A DNA stretch of 27,451 nucleotides. It comes from Collinsella aerofaciens (GTDB taxonomy: Bacteria; Actinomycetota; Coriobacteriia; Coriobacteriales; Coriobacteriaceae). Below the pieces are notes generated by a model, which saw nothing but the letters and a program-made list of their open reading frames with translations, did not search any database and was not told the DNA's origin. Made by a program: the position numbers and the translations under genes. The stretch covers positions 1 through 27,451 of the forward strand of contig JAUUSS010000017.1 in the NCBI GenBank assembly GCA_030841765.1, written 5' to 3'. Shown here one piece after another: positions 1 to 6,163 of the stretch. Each line of letters starts with the position of its first letter. Position 1 is the first letter of the stretch.

Positions 1-1
1 G

Positions 2-721
2 TGCGACCTCAGGCTCGCCGCAGCAGTGCGCACGCCCGCGATTGTTGATGATTTGGAACGTTGGGCGGCAAAAACTCGAAAAGATTATTTCGACACGGTT
101 GACGGCAGCGGATCGTACGATTTCCTCAGCGATGCGGCAAAGCAACGCTATGACGAGCTTGCACGCGAAACCGAGGGCAGGCGTCTGACCAGAATCGAAT
201 GGCCCACGAGCCTCATCACATCCGATCTGTTCGCCAAGTATCCACGCCATATCGTTCAGAAGGAAGACGGCCTGTGCCCGCTCGATCTGAACGACATGGA
301 ACAAGCCATTGTGAATACTGAGCTTGCCAAGGCCCGTACGATCGCTTTTTACCGCAACCCCTCCGGGAGTATGTCAGCAAAAGCATTCTCCATCCCCTAT
401 ATGTCCTCAGTCGGTCGAAAGGCGCTACACCCTGACTTCATTTTCTTTGTCAGGGACGAACAGGGTGATATCCGCCCGTCCCTTGTGGACCCACATGCGG
501 AATTCCTTGGTGACACGCTTGCCAAGCTCAAGGGCTATGTGAACTATCTCAGGGACTTCCCCGACGTGTTCAAACAGGTACTGTTCGTAGGCGATATGGG
601 CAATAAGGAATACCGGGTCATCAATCTGCTTAGAAACGACGTGCAGGAGGCCATCCTGTCGTACACCGAGGTTGACTGCAAGGCGCTGTTCTACGGGCCT
701 TATGCAAACACCTACCAATAG
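2..721 (+). CDS. C-terminal part of a type III restriction/DEAD-box helicase-like protein (5' end outside window)
   Basis: The frame is open to the left edge, so the start is missing and only about 239 C-terminal residues are visible. The end resembles the C-terminal part of large helicase proteins of the type III restriction (Res subunit) kind. A segment reading FYRNPSG is followed by HPDFIFF and then LVDPHAEFLGDTLAKLKG, which I recognise as the family's nuclease-like tail in the pattern PD, acidic turn, conserved VDPH. The ATPase motifs would lie upstream and cannot be seen. A strong intrinsic terminator follows 22 bases after the stop, so the gene ends its transcript here. It lies inside the mobile element that ends at tRNA-fMet, which fits a defence or restriction cargo gene. 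The family call is from motif memory and is moderate. A non-restriction helicase with the same tail is possible. Confidence 0.55.
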   Translation, partial: CDLRLAAAVRTPAIVDDLERWAAKTRKDYFDTVDGSGSYDFLSDAAKQRYDELARETEGRRLTRIEWPTSLITSDLFAKYPRHIVQKEDGLCPLDLNDMEQAIVNTELAKARTIAFYRNPSGSMSAKAFSIPYMSSVGRKALHPDFIFFVRDEQGDIRPSLVDPHAEFLGDTLAKLKGYVNYLRDFPDVFKQVLFVGDMGNKEYRVINLLRNDVQEAILSYTEVDCKALFYGPYANTYQ

Positions 722-740
722 CAACGGGCGCCCCTGAAAA

Positions 741-779
741 AGAATGCGGTCGAGGAAGCTCCTCGACCGCATTTTCCTT
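741..779 (+). terminator. Intrinsic terminator after the helicase-like gene
   Basis: A perfect 14-bp stem (AATGCGGTCGAGGA at 743-756 pairing with 760-773) closes a 3-base loop and runs into a T-rich tail (TTTTCCTTTTT). It sits directly behind the rightward gene and before the end of the converging ATPase gene. The upstream A-rich flank may let it work for both strands. Confidence 0.85.
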
Positions 780-795
780 TTTGCATTTTACCGAC

Positions 796-1650
796 TCACA
801 GGGAAACGTGATTGGCCTCAATTGCCGATGCGTCCTGTCTAAGGTAGCCGCTCATCGACGCGAGCACGCGATTGATTAGAGAGGTCACGTCATGTTCATC
901 TGCTCCTGCCTTTCGCAGCATCGCGCAGTATTCGCGCAAGCCAAACTGAGTCGTAAAGATAGTCGGGAGCATTGAAGTGTAACGTTTATCGACCACCTCC
1001 CGAACGACCGCGCACTCCTCTTTACCCTGCTTGACGCAAGTTCCCAGATCATCGAGCACAAGCAGCTCACATGTCGTCAGGGGGCGAATGGAGCGCCATT
1101 TGTTTTCCTTGCCGTAGTAACTCGCACCCATCCATGTATCACGAACCAGATCCGCCACGGGCACAAATGTGGCGCTCGGAGCCGTTTCTCCGGTCTTTTC
1201 TGAGCGTTCAACGAGCTCCTTCACAATCCAGCACGCCAACGTCGTCTTCCCCGAACCACTACCGCCGCTCACCCAGAGAGAGGGAGTCCCCTTTCCTTGA
1301 TAGGAGGAGAGCCAGCTAAGCGCCCTCTCGGGGATGCGACTCAAATCGAAACACGTATCCGATAACACACTCAAGACGAGCTCTGAGAAGCCGCTGTCAC
1401 TCAGCAGCACTCCGGAGTCTGGAGGACGGCACTTCATCTTGGGCAACCCCATTAGTCCGGCACCGCGCAAGTAATCCAGCGTCTGCTTTGACATGACATT
1501 AGGACTGCCGAAACGCCCTGCATCTTTCTCAAGCAGGGATTTGAGAAGGCTGACCTCTTCGGTCTCAGGGGTTTTCTGGATCTCGTCTGTCGAGGATGGC
1601 TGCAAGGTCTTCGATGTCTGCTCGCTCGCCAGTATGTGGGGTTTGTTCAT
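796..1650 (-). CDS. DnaC/IstB-like AAA+ ATPase, probable helicase loader of the mobile element
   Basis: The product is a 284-residue P-loop ATPase. Walker A is GGSGSGKTT (residues 129-137), Walker B is LLVLDD (196-201), a sensor-like TIFTTQ follows at 230-235, and an arginine in LINRVLA (R261) sits where DnaC-type proteins have their box VII arginine. This order is typical of DnaC/DnaI helicase loaders, which place the replicative helicase at an origin. The ATG at 1650 is chosen because GGGGAAACT lies just before it; an in-frame start further upstream (1725) has no such signal. The 5' end overlaps the preceding winged-helix gene by 86 bases, so the two are probably co-translated. No transposase gene is nearby, so a role in IS transposition (IstB) is unlikely. 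A replication role for the element is inferred from the neighbours. Confidence 0.8.
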   Translation of the reverse strand: MNKPHILASEQTSKTLQPSSTDEIQKTPETEEVSLLKSLLEKDAGRFGSPNVMSKQTLDYLRGAGLMGLPKMKCRPPDSGVLLSDSGFSELVLSVLSDTCFDLSRIPERALSWLSSYQGKGTPSLWVSGGSGSGKTTLACWIVKELVERSEKTGETAPSATFVPVADLVRDTWMGASYYGKENKWRSIRPLTTCELLVLDDLGTCVKQGKEECAVVREVVDKRYTSMLPTIFTTQFGLREYCAMLRKAGADEHDVTSLINRVLASMSGYLRQDASAIEANHVSL

Positions 1651-2053
1651 AGTTTCCCCTTTCTGTTGGATGACATAGCTGACATGTTTGGGATGACAAG
1701 GCTGACGTACCGGGACCCTTGTCATGCGACAGGTTTGTCACCGCACCGATGACAGACTTGTCACCCGACAAGGTCGTCAGGTGACAGAGGCTGAATTCGC
1801 TGCCGCCCCTTATGACCACGTGATTGATAAGACCGGCTTTTACGAGGCCATCTACCGCGCGTTGCACCGTACGCAATGCGATGTCCAGATGTTCAGCCAG
1901 CCAACGCTCGCTCACGCCGATTTTGTTGCCACAAGCGAAAGCACGCGAATGCAGCCAGTGGTAAATCGCCACAGAGCTCCCGCTGAGCTTGGCGAGCTTC
2001 GGAGCAACTGCATCGGCGTCGCTCTCGAAATTAGGCGTGAACAGATCTTTCAT
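1565..2053 (-). CDS. Winged-helix DNA-binding protein, candidate replication initiator of the element
   Basis: This 162-residue protein has a clear helix-turn-helix at about residues 45-78 (VSERWLAEHLDIALRTVQRA, then VDGLVKAGLI), of the winged-helix kind seen in phage and plasmid replication proteins. The ATG at 2053 is preceded by GGGGAGAAGACC. It lies 13 bases after the excisionase-like gene and overlaps the DnaC-like ATPase gene, forming a three-gene leftward cluster. The half of the gene after the HTH contains a dense set of TGACA/TGTCA pentamers (1671-1786). An initiator gene holding repeats and followed by a helicase-loader gene matches the O-P layout of lambdoid phages; this is analogy, not homology that I can show. 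It could instead be a transcriptional regulator. Confidence 0.65.
   Translation of the reverse strand: MKDLFTPNFESDADAVAPKLAKLSGSSVAIYHWLHSRAFACGNKIGVSERWLAEHLDIALRTVQRAVDGLVKAGLINHVVIRGGSEFSLCHLTTLSGDKSVIGAVTNLSHDKGPGTSALSSQTCQLCHPTERGNYEQTPHTGERADIEDLAAILDRRDPENP
1671..1786. repeat. Iteron-like cluster of TGACA/TGTCA pentamers, candidate replication origin
   Basis: Eight exact TGACA or TGTCA pentamers start at 1671, 1680, 1694, 1720, 1736, 1750, 1759 and 1782. Four one-base variants start at 1703, 1727, 1766 and 1775, giving twelve sites in 116 bp. Successive starts are 9, 14, 9, 17, 7, 9, 14, 9, 7, 9 and 7 bases apart. The sites fall in all three reading frames, so they are not a by-product of a protein repeat. 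The cluster lies within the winged-helix gene and just upstream of the DnaC-like start. An origin role is inferred. Confidence 0.5.
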
Positions 2054-2066
2054 GGTCTTCTCCCCG

Positions 2067-2282
2067 TTAGTCTGCGTCGGAGTCCTTGGGGCTCGCGGAG
2101 CGAATGTACTCCTCGACCCACTCACGGCGAATGCGATAACTACGCCCACAGCGGATAGCGCGAATCTTGCCTTCACGAACGTACGAGTAGACGGTTTTTT
2201 CATGCAAGCCGAGGAACTTGGCGACGTCGGCCACATGAAGCACGTCGGAAAGGCCAGCAGCTCCGTTTCCAACCTTTTCCAT
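2067..2282 (-). CDS. Excisionase-family small DNA-binding protein
   Basis: This 71-residue protein is almost entirely one helix-turn-helix of the excisionase/MerR-like (HTH_17) type: LHVADVAKFLGLHEKTVYSY, then VREGKIRAIRCGRSYRIRREWVEEYI. The pattern of V-x-D-V-A-x-x-L, a V-Y-x-x-V-x-x-G recognition helix and a basic R-x-x-R-I strand is characteristic. The ATG at 2282 has TAGGAGAGTCAA before it, a good ribosome site. It is first in the leftward cluster and shares an AT-rich divergent control region with the gene at 2378. In integrated elements such proteins bend DNA next to the integrase to promote excision, or act as regulators. The integrase at 3683 is the likely partner. Direct involvement in excision is inferred. 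Confidence 0.8.
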   Translation of the reverse strand: MEKVGNGAAGLSDVLHVADVAKFLGLHEKTVYSYVREGKIRAIRCGRSYRIRREWVEEYIRSASPKDSDAD

Positions 2283-2377
2283 TTGACTCTCCTAATAATG
2301 GATTGGTAGTAATACTGAATCCATTATGTGATATCATATCCTAAATATGATAGTCAATGATTGGATTGATTTAGTTT
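2283..2377. promoter_or_regulatory. Divergent control region with two operator-like inverted repeats
   Basis: This AT-rich 95-bp gap separates the leftward excisionase-like gene from the rightward gene at 2378. It holds two perfect inverted repeats: TAATGGATT (2296-2304) with AATCCATTA (2318-2326), and TATCATAT (2332-2339) with ATATGATA (2345-2352). Both look like sites for dimeric regulators. TATGAT at about 2347 could be a -10 box for the rightward gene, but no convincing -35 is visible. The rightward gene has no clear ribosome site. Confidence 0.5.
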
Positions 2378-3637
2378 ATGAATCCATTAGAGTGCTGTGA
2401 ACGACTGCCCCTCTCGCTTCGCAAGCCCACCAAGCTCGATATCGGGGCAGTAAGACCGTGGCTTCGCTACGACTTCGACCGTCTCTGGGGGACCTCTGCC
2501 GATGGCGAGCGCTTCGCGTACTACGCTGAGCGCGGAGAACCCATTGTCATGAAATTCGAACATCTTGAAAACGAATTTTTCGCAAACGGCCTTCAAAAGG
2601 TCAACGTCAATCGAGCCGAGAGCATCGTTCGTTTCTGCGAGCGTTACGGTTTTCCCGTTTCCAGCGGCTATGACGGCGCCCAGCGCCTCTCTCTGTTCCG
2701 CAGCCGCTTCAAGTTCTTAAGAACGAATTTCCAGCCGTTCAGGAGCGAATGGGATATCCTCGCCAACGAAAATGCGTCCGCCGCAGGCGCCCCCTTGTTC
2801 AGCAGTGCCTATTCCAATGATGATAAGGCACTGTTGGGACGCAGGCCCTACTACCTCTCCGAGGAAGCTCGTCGCATTCATCTGAACGATCGCTCGGTTG
2901 TTGGAGCGATTTCTGAAGCCGAGATCATCCAGACCATACGAGCGCTACAGGTCTCGACGGCCCTACTTGCAGCCATCGGCTACGGCGTAGAAAACCACGC
3001 GACGTGGGGGGCCTCCGATGTCGCTGAGTATCTTTGCGACCGTTCGCACATGGCACAAAATGGCGTAACTTTCTTTCTTCTCTCGACAGACGACGCCCTA
3101 CTCAAGGACACGCGACTTATGTCTTATGACACACTCATCCGCAAAAGCCCTGACTTTAAGTCAGCGGTCCAACAGGGAGAGGAAGCGGGATTCAACACCC
3201 GCGCGGGCTACACATCAAGTCTTGGAACCGGGTTGATTCTCGCATCAAACACTGCCAACGCCTATCTAGCCGACTCCCTGCTCTCCTATCGTTTCGACGC
3301 TAACGCCGAGACAGATGTCATGGTTGAAAAGAGCGGCAACGCCATCCTTGCCATGTGGGCCCAGGCCCAGAAAAAAACTGAGCACATCCTTACTTGCCGC
3401 GCAGAAGACCATGCCCAATACGGCTGCCTTCCCGAAGCGATCATCTCCCAATTCGGCCTCCTCTACGACGATCCCGCCGAATGGCGCATCTGCGACAACT
3501 GCGGGCGAATCTTTAAGAAATACCGCGAGGAAAAGCCAGGCAAGGTGATTCAGAAGACCCGCTTCTGCAAACGCAGCTGCGCCAATTCCTATAGCAAGAA
3601 AAAGTCCCAAGGGCTCATTACCGAGCAATCGGTTTGA
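2378..3637 (+). CDS. Protein of unknown function with C-terminal four-cysteine zinc finger
   Basis: I do not recognise this 419-residue protein as a named family. The only clear motif is near the C terminus: CDNC (C372, C375) and then FCKRSCANSY (C397, C401) in a CxxC-21-CxxxC pattern, followed by a lysine-rich tail (SKKK). This looks like a zinc finger that binds nucleic acid or protein. No signal peptide or membrane segment is evident. The ATG at 2378 is preceded by AT-rich sequence without a Shine-Dalgarno motif, so the start is less certain and the message may have a very short leader. It lies between the excisionase-like gene and the integrase inside the mobile element. Cargo, regulation of the element or defence are all possible. 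The coding frame itself is well supported by its length and composition. Confidence 0.7.
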   Translation: MNPLECCERLPLSLRKPTKLDIGAVRPWLRYDFDRLWGTSADGERFAYYAERGEPIVMKFEHLENEFFANGLQKVNVNRAESIVRFCERYGFPVSSGYDGAQRLSLFRSRFKFLRTNFQPFRSEWDILANENASAAGAPLFSSAYSNDDKALLGRRPYYLSEEARRIHLNDRSVVGAISEAEIIQTIRALQVSTALLAAIGYGVENHATWGASDVAEYLCDRSHMAQNGVTFFLLSTDDALLKDTRLMSYDTLIRKSPDFKSAVQQGEEAGFNTRAGYTSSLGTGLILASNTANAYLADSLLSYRFDANAETDVMVEKSGNAILAMWAQAQKKTEHILTCRAEDHAQYGCLPEAIISQFGLLYDDPAEWRICDNCGRIFKKYREEKPGKVIQKTRFCKRSCANSYSKKKSQGLITEQSV

Positions 3638-3682
3638 GATAGCACCATCGGCCCCCAACGCACTTGAAGGAGGTGAATAAAT

Positions 3683-4900
3683 ATGAGAACAGTCAGCGAA
3701 GGCTACGCCCCCGTGAAGCGCGGCAAGGACTCTTGGCTGCTCAGGGTCAGCGTGAGCGAGGACGACAAGCCCTCTAAGCGCGTGAGCAAAACCGTCCACT
3801 GCCGCACCAAGACCGAGGCGAAGCGCCTGTTGGACGAGTGGCGCGTCGAGCTCATGACGGCCCGCACGCGCATGGACCGCTCCAACAAAACCCTTGAGGA
3901 GTTCCTGCGCGAGCACATCACCTATCTGCACGACGTGAAGCACCTGAGCGCCAACACGATTCGCGGTTACCGCGACATCGTCGAGACGCGCTGGGCACCG
4001 AGACTCGGCACGACCCTGCTAAAAGACTTGAAGCCCTACATGATCGAGGATCAGCTGGCATGGATGCGCCAAAGCGGCGGTCTCAACGGCAAGCCCCTCT
4101 CTGGCAACACCTGCCAGAAGGCTCTTTCGTTCCTGAAGACCGCGCTCAAACGCGCCCGCCGCCTCGAATACATCGACTCCAACCCCTGCGAGCTTGTGGA
4201 CGTCCCGTCCAAGGAGAAGAAGGAGGTTCGAGTCATCGATGAAAACGAGGTATCCCGCATGAAAATCGCCCTGCTCGGATGCCCGGACTACCGCTTCGCA
4301 GCCGCCACAAACCTCGCGCTCGACACGGGTATGAGACGCGGCGAGCTGTGCGCCCTCAGGTGGCGCGACGTCGACCTCGATGGAGGCGTCATCCGCGTCC
4401 GCCGAGCGCTCGCCGAGGCGCGCGCGACGGACACCTACTGCGGCGAGACCCTGGAGGAGAAGCTGCCCAAGAGCAACCGCTCGAACAGGGACGTCACCAT
4501 CCCCGAGGGGACGGTCGAATTCCTGCGCCATCACAAGCAGATGCAGCTCTATCGCCTGACGTACAACGACATCGAGCAGGGCGAGGACACCCCCGTGTTC
4601 TGCAGTGACCTCGGCGAGCTCTACCGCCCGTCGAAATTCACGAGCGACTTTAGCCGCTTCGCCCAGCACAAGTCATTCGCGGTCACGTTGCACGGCCTGC
4701 GCCACACGCACGCCAGCCTTCTCCTGAAAAAGGGTGTCTCGATACAGTACGTCTCCGCCCGTTTGGGCCACGAGAGCATCGAGATCACTTACAAGACCTA
4801 CTCGCACTTCCTGCCGGGAGACGACGGCGGGTCTTCGGAGAAGTGGGGCGAGTTAGCCGCGCTGCCGAAGGACATCTTCGGCCTGCTTCCCGCTGCCTGA
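3683..4900 (+). CDS. int: Tyrosine recombinase (integrase) of the tRNA-fMet-associated element
   Basis: This 405-residue site-specific recombinase has the phage/Tn916-type layout. A basic N-terminal arm-binding region spans about residues 8-60, a SAM-like core-binding domain about 70-165, and the catalytic domain about 185-385. The catalytic set is visible: Arg218 in TGMRRGEL, Lys263 in LPKSNRS, His337 and Arg340 in LHGLRH, His363 in RLGHESI, and the nucleophile Tyr373 in KTYSHF. A near-perfect ribosome site, AAGGAGGTGA, precedes the ATG. The stop is about 110 bp from the 3' end of a tRNA gene, the usual place for an integrase beside its own att site. It is more GC-rich than the replication genes to its left. 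It should integrate and, with the excisionase-like protein, excise the element; that pairing is inferred. Confidence 0.92.
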   Translation: MRTVSEGYAPVKRGKDSWLLRVSVSEDDKPSKRVSKTVHCRTKTEAKRLLDEWRVELMTARTRMDRSNKTLEEFLREHITYLHDVKHLSANTIRGYRDIVETRWAPRLGTTLLKDLKPYMIEDQLAWMRQSGGLNGKPLSGNTCQKALSFLKTALKRARRLEYIDSNPCELVDVPSKEKKEVRVIDENEVSRMKIALLGCPDYRFAAATNLALDTGMRRGELCALRWRDVDLDGGVIRVRRALAEARATDTYCGETLEEKLPKSNRSNRDVTIPEGTVEFLRHHKQMQLYRLTYNDIEQGEDTPVFCSDLGELYRPSKFTSDFSRFAQHKSFAVTLHGLRHTHASLLLKKGVSIQYVSARLGHESIEITYKTYSHFLPGDDGGSSEKWGELAALPKDIFGLLPAA

Positions 4901-4925
4901 TTCTCATTGTTTGCCATGGTTTACT

Positions 4926-4965
4926 GCCACAATTCCGCCACAAGCCCTAAAAGGGGCTGCCACAA
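4926..4965. repeat. Three helically phased GCCACAA repeats, candidate integrase arm sites
   Basis: GCCACAA occurs at 4926-4932, 4937-4943 and 4959-4965, all in the same orientation. Starts are 11 and 22 bp apart, one and two helical turns. They lie between the integrase stop and the tRNA 3' end, where arm-type binding sites are expected. A small hairpin (AGCCC/GGGCT) lies between the second and third copy. Confidence 0.5.
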
Positions 4966-4974
4966 CAAGAAAAA

Positions 4975-5002
4975 AGGCCAGCCGCATAAGCGACTGGCCT
5001 GC
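4975..5002 (-). terminator. Terminator downstream of tRNA-fMet
   Basis: Read on the minus strand, an 11-bp stem (AGGCCAGTCGC with GCGGCTGGCCT, one G-T pair) closes a 4-base TTAT loop and is followed by a run of six T. It begins about 8 bases after the tRNA 3' end and ends that transcript. Confidence 0.8.
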
Positions 5003-5009
5003 AAGTTCT

Positions 5010-5086
5010 TGGTCGCGGGGGCAGGATTTGAACCTACGACCTCCGGGTTATGAGCCCGGCGAGCTACCAGACTGCTCCACCCCGCA
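5010..5086 (-). tRNA. tRNA-Met (CAT), initiator type, probable integration target
   Basis: Seventy-seven bases on the minus strand fold as a full tRNA with encoded 3' CCA. The anticodon loop is CTCATAA. The anticodon stem has the three G-C pairs (GGG/CCC) that mark initiator tRNA, and the sequence is very close to the E. coli fMet tRNA as I remember it. Position 1-72 is a weak U-G pair rather than a Watson-Crick pair, which also fits an initiator. Its 3' end faces the integrase gene, so its 3' half is the likely attachment site and should be duplicated at the left end of the element, outside this window. Confidence 0.93.
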
Positions 5087-5117
5087 ATGTCTGGGCGCCT
5101 CATGTGCGCAAGAAAGA

Positions 5118-5146
5118 ATATTACGCGGGAGTTCGGTAAACGGCAA
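5118..5146 (-). promoter_or_regulatory. Sigma-70-type promoter of tRNA-fMet
   Basis: On the minus strand TTGCCG (5141-5146) and TAATAT (5118-5123) are separated by exactly 17 bp. This places the transcription start about 25 bases before the mature tRNA 5' end. Confidence 0.6.
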
Positions 5147-5283
5147 GGAAAATCTCGTAGAGCATAATTCCTTCATATTTAAAACCCCTCAGCCCCTATC
5201 ACCGTAAACGAATCGCGGCCGAGCGCCGTCGACGGCGCGTATACAATGGTGCGCGTCCTTTTATGCCAACACTGGGAGTAGAC

Positions 5284-6057
5284 ATGCTGCTCGCTATCGA
5301 TATGGGAAACACGCAGACGGCCATGGGCCTGTTTGACGGAGACGAGCTGGTGCAGTCGTGGCGTATGCCCACCGACCGCTCCTATACCGCCGACGAGATC
5401 CACGTGCGCCTGATGGGTTTCTTTAAGATGTACGGCCTTTCGCTCGATGCGGTCGACGCAATCGCCTTTGCGGGCGTGGTGCCGCAGCTCTCGCGCGAGT
5501 GGCACGCCGTGGCCGACCGCATTGCCGCGGACGCCATCGTCATCGGGCCGCAGACGGCCGCGGTGACCAAGCTGCGCGCGGCGCGCCCCCAGGCCGTAGG
5601 TGCCGATCGCGTCGCCAACGCCGTTGCGGCCGAGACTTTCTACGGCGCGCCGGCAATCGTGGTGGACTTTGGCACCGCGACCAATATCGACGTCATCGAT
5701 GAGGACGGTTATTACATTGGCGGAGCGATCGCGCCGGGCATCCGCATCTCCATGGACGCGCTTGCCGCCCGTGCCGCCAAGCTCGCCAGCGTGCCGCTCG
5801 AGGCGCCCGAGCACGCCATCGGCCGCGATACCGAGGAGTGCATCAAGGTCGGCGCCGTAACGGGCGCCGCCGCCATGGCTGAGGGCCTGGTCGCGCGCAT
5901 GAAGCGCGAGCTGGGCCGCGAGGATGCCACCGTTATCGCCACGGGCGGTCTCGCCAGCATCGTCGCCGATTCGACCGATGCCTTCGACGTGGTCGACGGA
6001 CAGCTCACCATCAAGGGTATCTGCGAAATCTACCGCCGCATGCAGGAGCTGGGATAG
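5284..6057 (+). CDS. coaX: Type III pantothenate kinase
   Basis: This 257-residue enzyme phosphorylates pantothenate, the first committed step of coenzyme A synthesis, in the cytoplasm. Length and motifs match type III PanK: DMGNTQT at the N terminus (residues 6-12, phosphate binding), GADRVANA (107-114), VVDFGTATNID (126-136) and GGAIAPGI (146-153). The ATG at 5284 has GGGAG seven bases upstream; an in-frame ATG at 5263 lacks a ribosome site and adds seven non-conserved residues. TATACAAT at about 5239 is a plausible -10 box, but no good -35 is seen. The gene stands alone: tRNA-fMet diverges on one side and the next gene converges on the other. A 47-bp palindrome lies between the convergent stops. 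No unusual residue was noticed. Confidence 0.92.
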   Translation: MLLAIDMGNTQTAMGLFDGDELVQSWRMPTDRSYTADEIHVRLMGFFKMYGLSLDAVDAIAFAGVVPQLSREWHAVADRIAADAIVIGPQTAAVTKLRAARPQAVGADRVANAVAAETFYGAPAIVVDFGTATNIDVIDEDGYYIGGAIAPGIRISMDALAARAAKLASVPLEAPEHAIGRDTEECIKVGAVTGAAAMAEGLVARMKRELGREDATVIATGGLASIVADSTDAFDVVDGQLTIKGICEIYRRMQELG

Positions 6058-6110
6058 GACAGGGGCTTAAGTCGAGCACGAGCGCGAGCGGCGAACTAGG
6101 CAACGCATCG

Positions 6111-6157
6111 GCCCTATTCCTCAAAATCGAAAGATTTTCAGTTTTGAGGAATAGGGC
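6111..6157. repeat. Palindromic repeat copy 1
   Basis: GCCCTATTCCTCAAAA (6111-6126) is the perfect reverse complement of 6142-6157, with a 15-base centre containing GAAAGATTTTC. It is one of three near-identical copies, the others being at 7386-7428 and 7472-7514. It lies between the stops of coaX and the converging ATPase gene, 6 bases from the latter. It could act as a bidirectional terminator, but the T-run is short (TTT). Confidence 0.85.
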
Positions 6158-6163
6158 TTTCTG

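Noticed and set aside
796..1650. IstB transposition helper of an IS21-type element
   Set aside because: No IstA-type transposase or terminal repeats are nearby. The context of a winged-helix protein and an excisionase-like protein favours a replication loader.
4911..5207. Reading frame across the tRNA encoding SRGQDLNLRPPGYEPG
   Set aside because: This peptide is the well-known false translation of a tRNA gene. The region is tRNA-fMet and its flanks.
5239..5246. Full promoter for coaX
   Set aside because: TATACAAT is a plausible -10 box, but no acceptable -35 was found at 16-18 bp, so only the -10 is mentioned in the gene entry.
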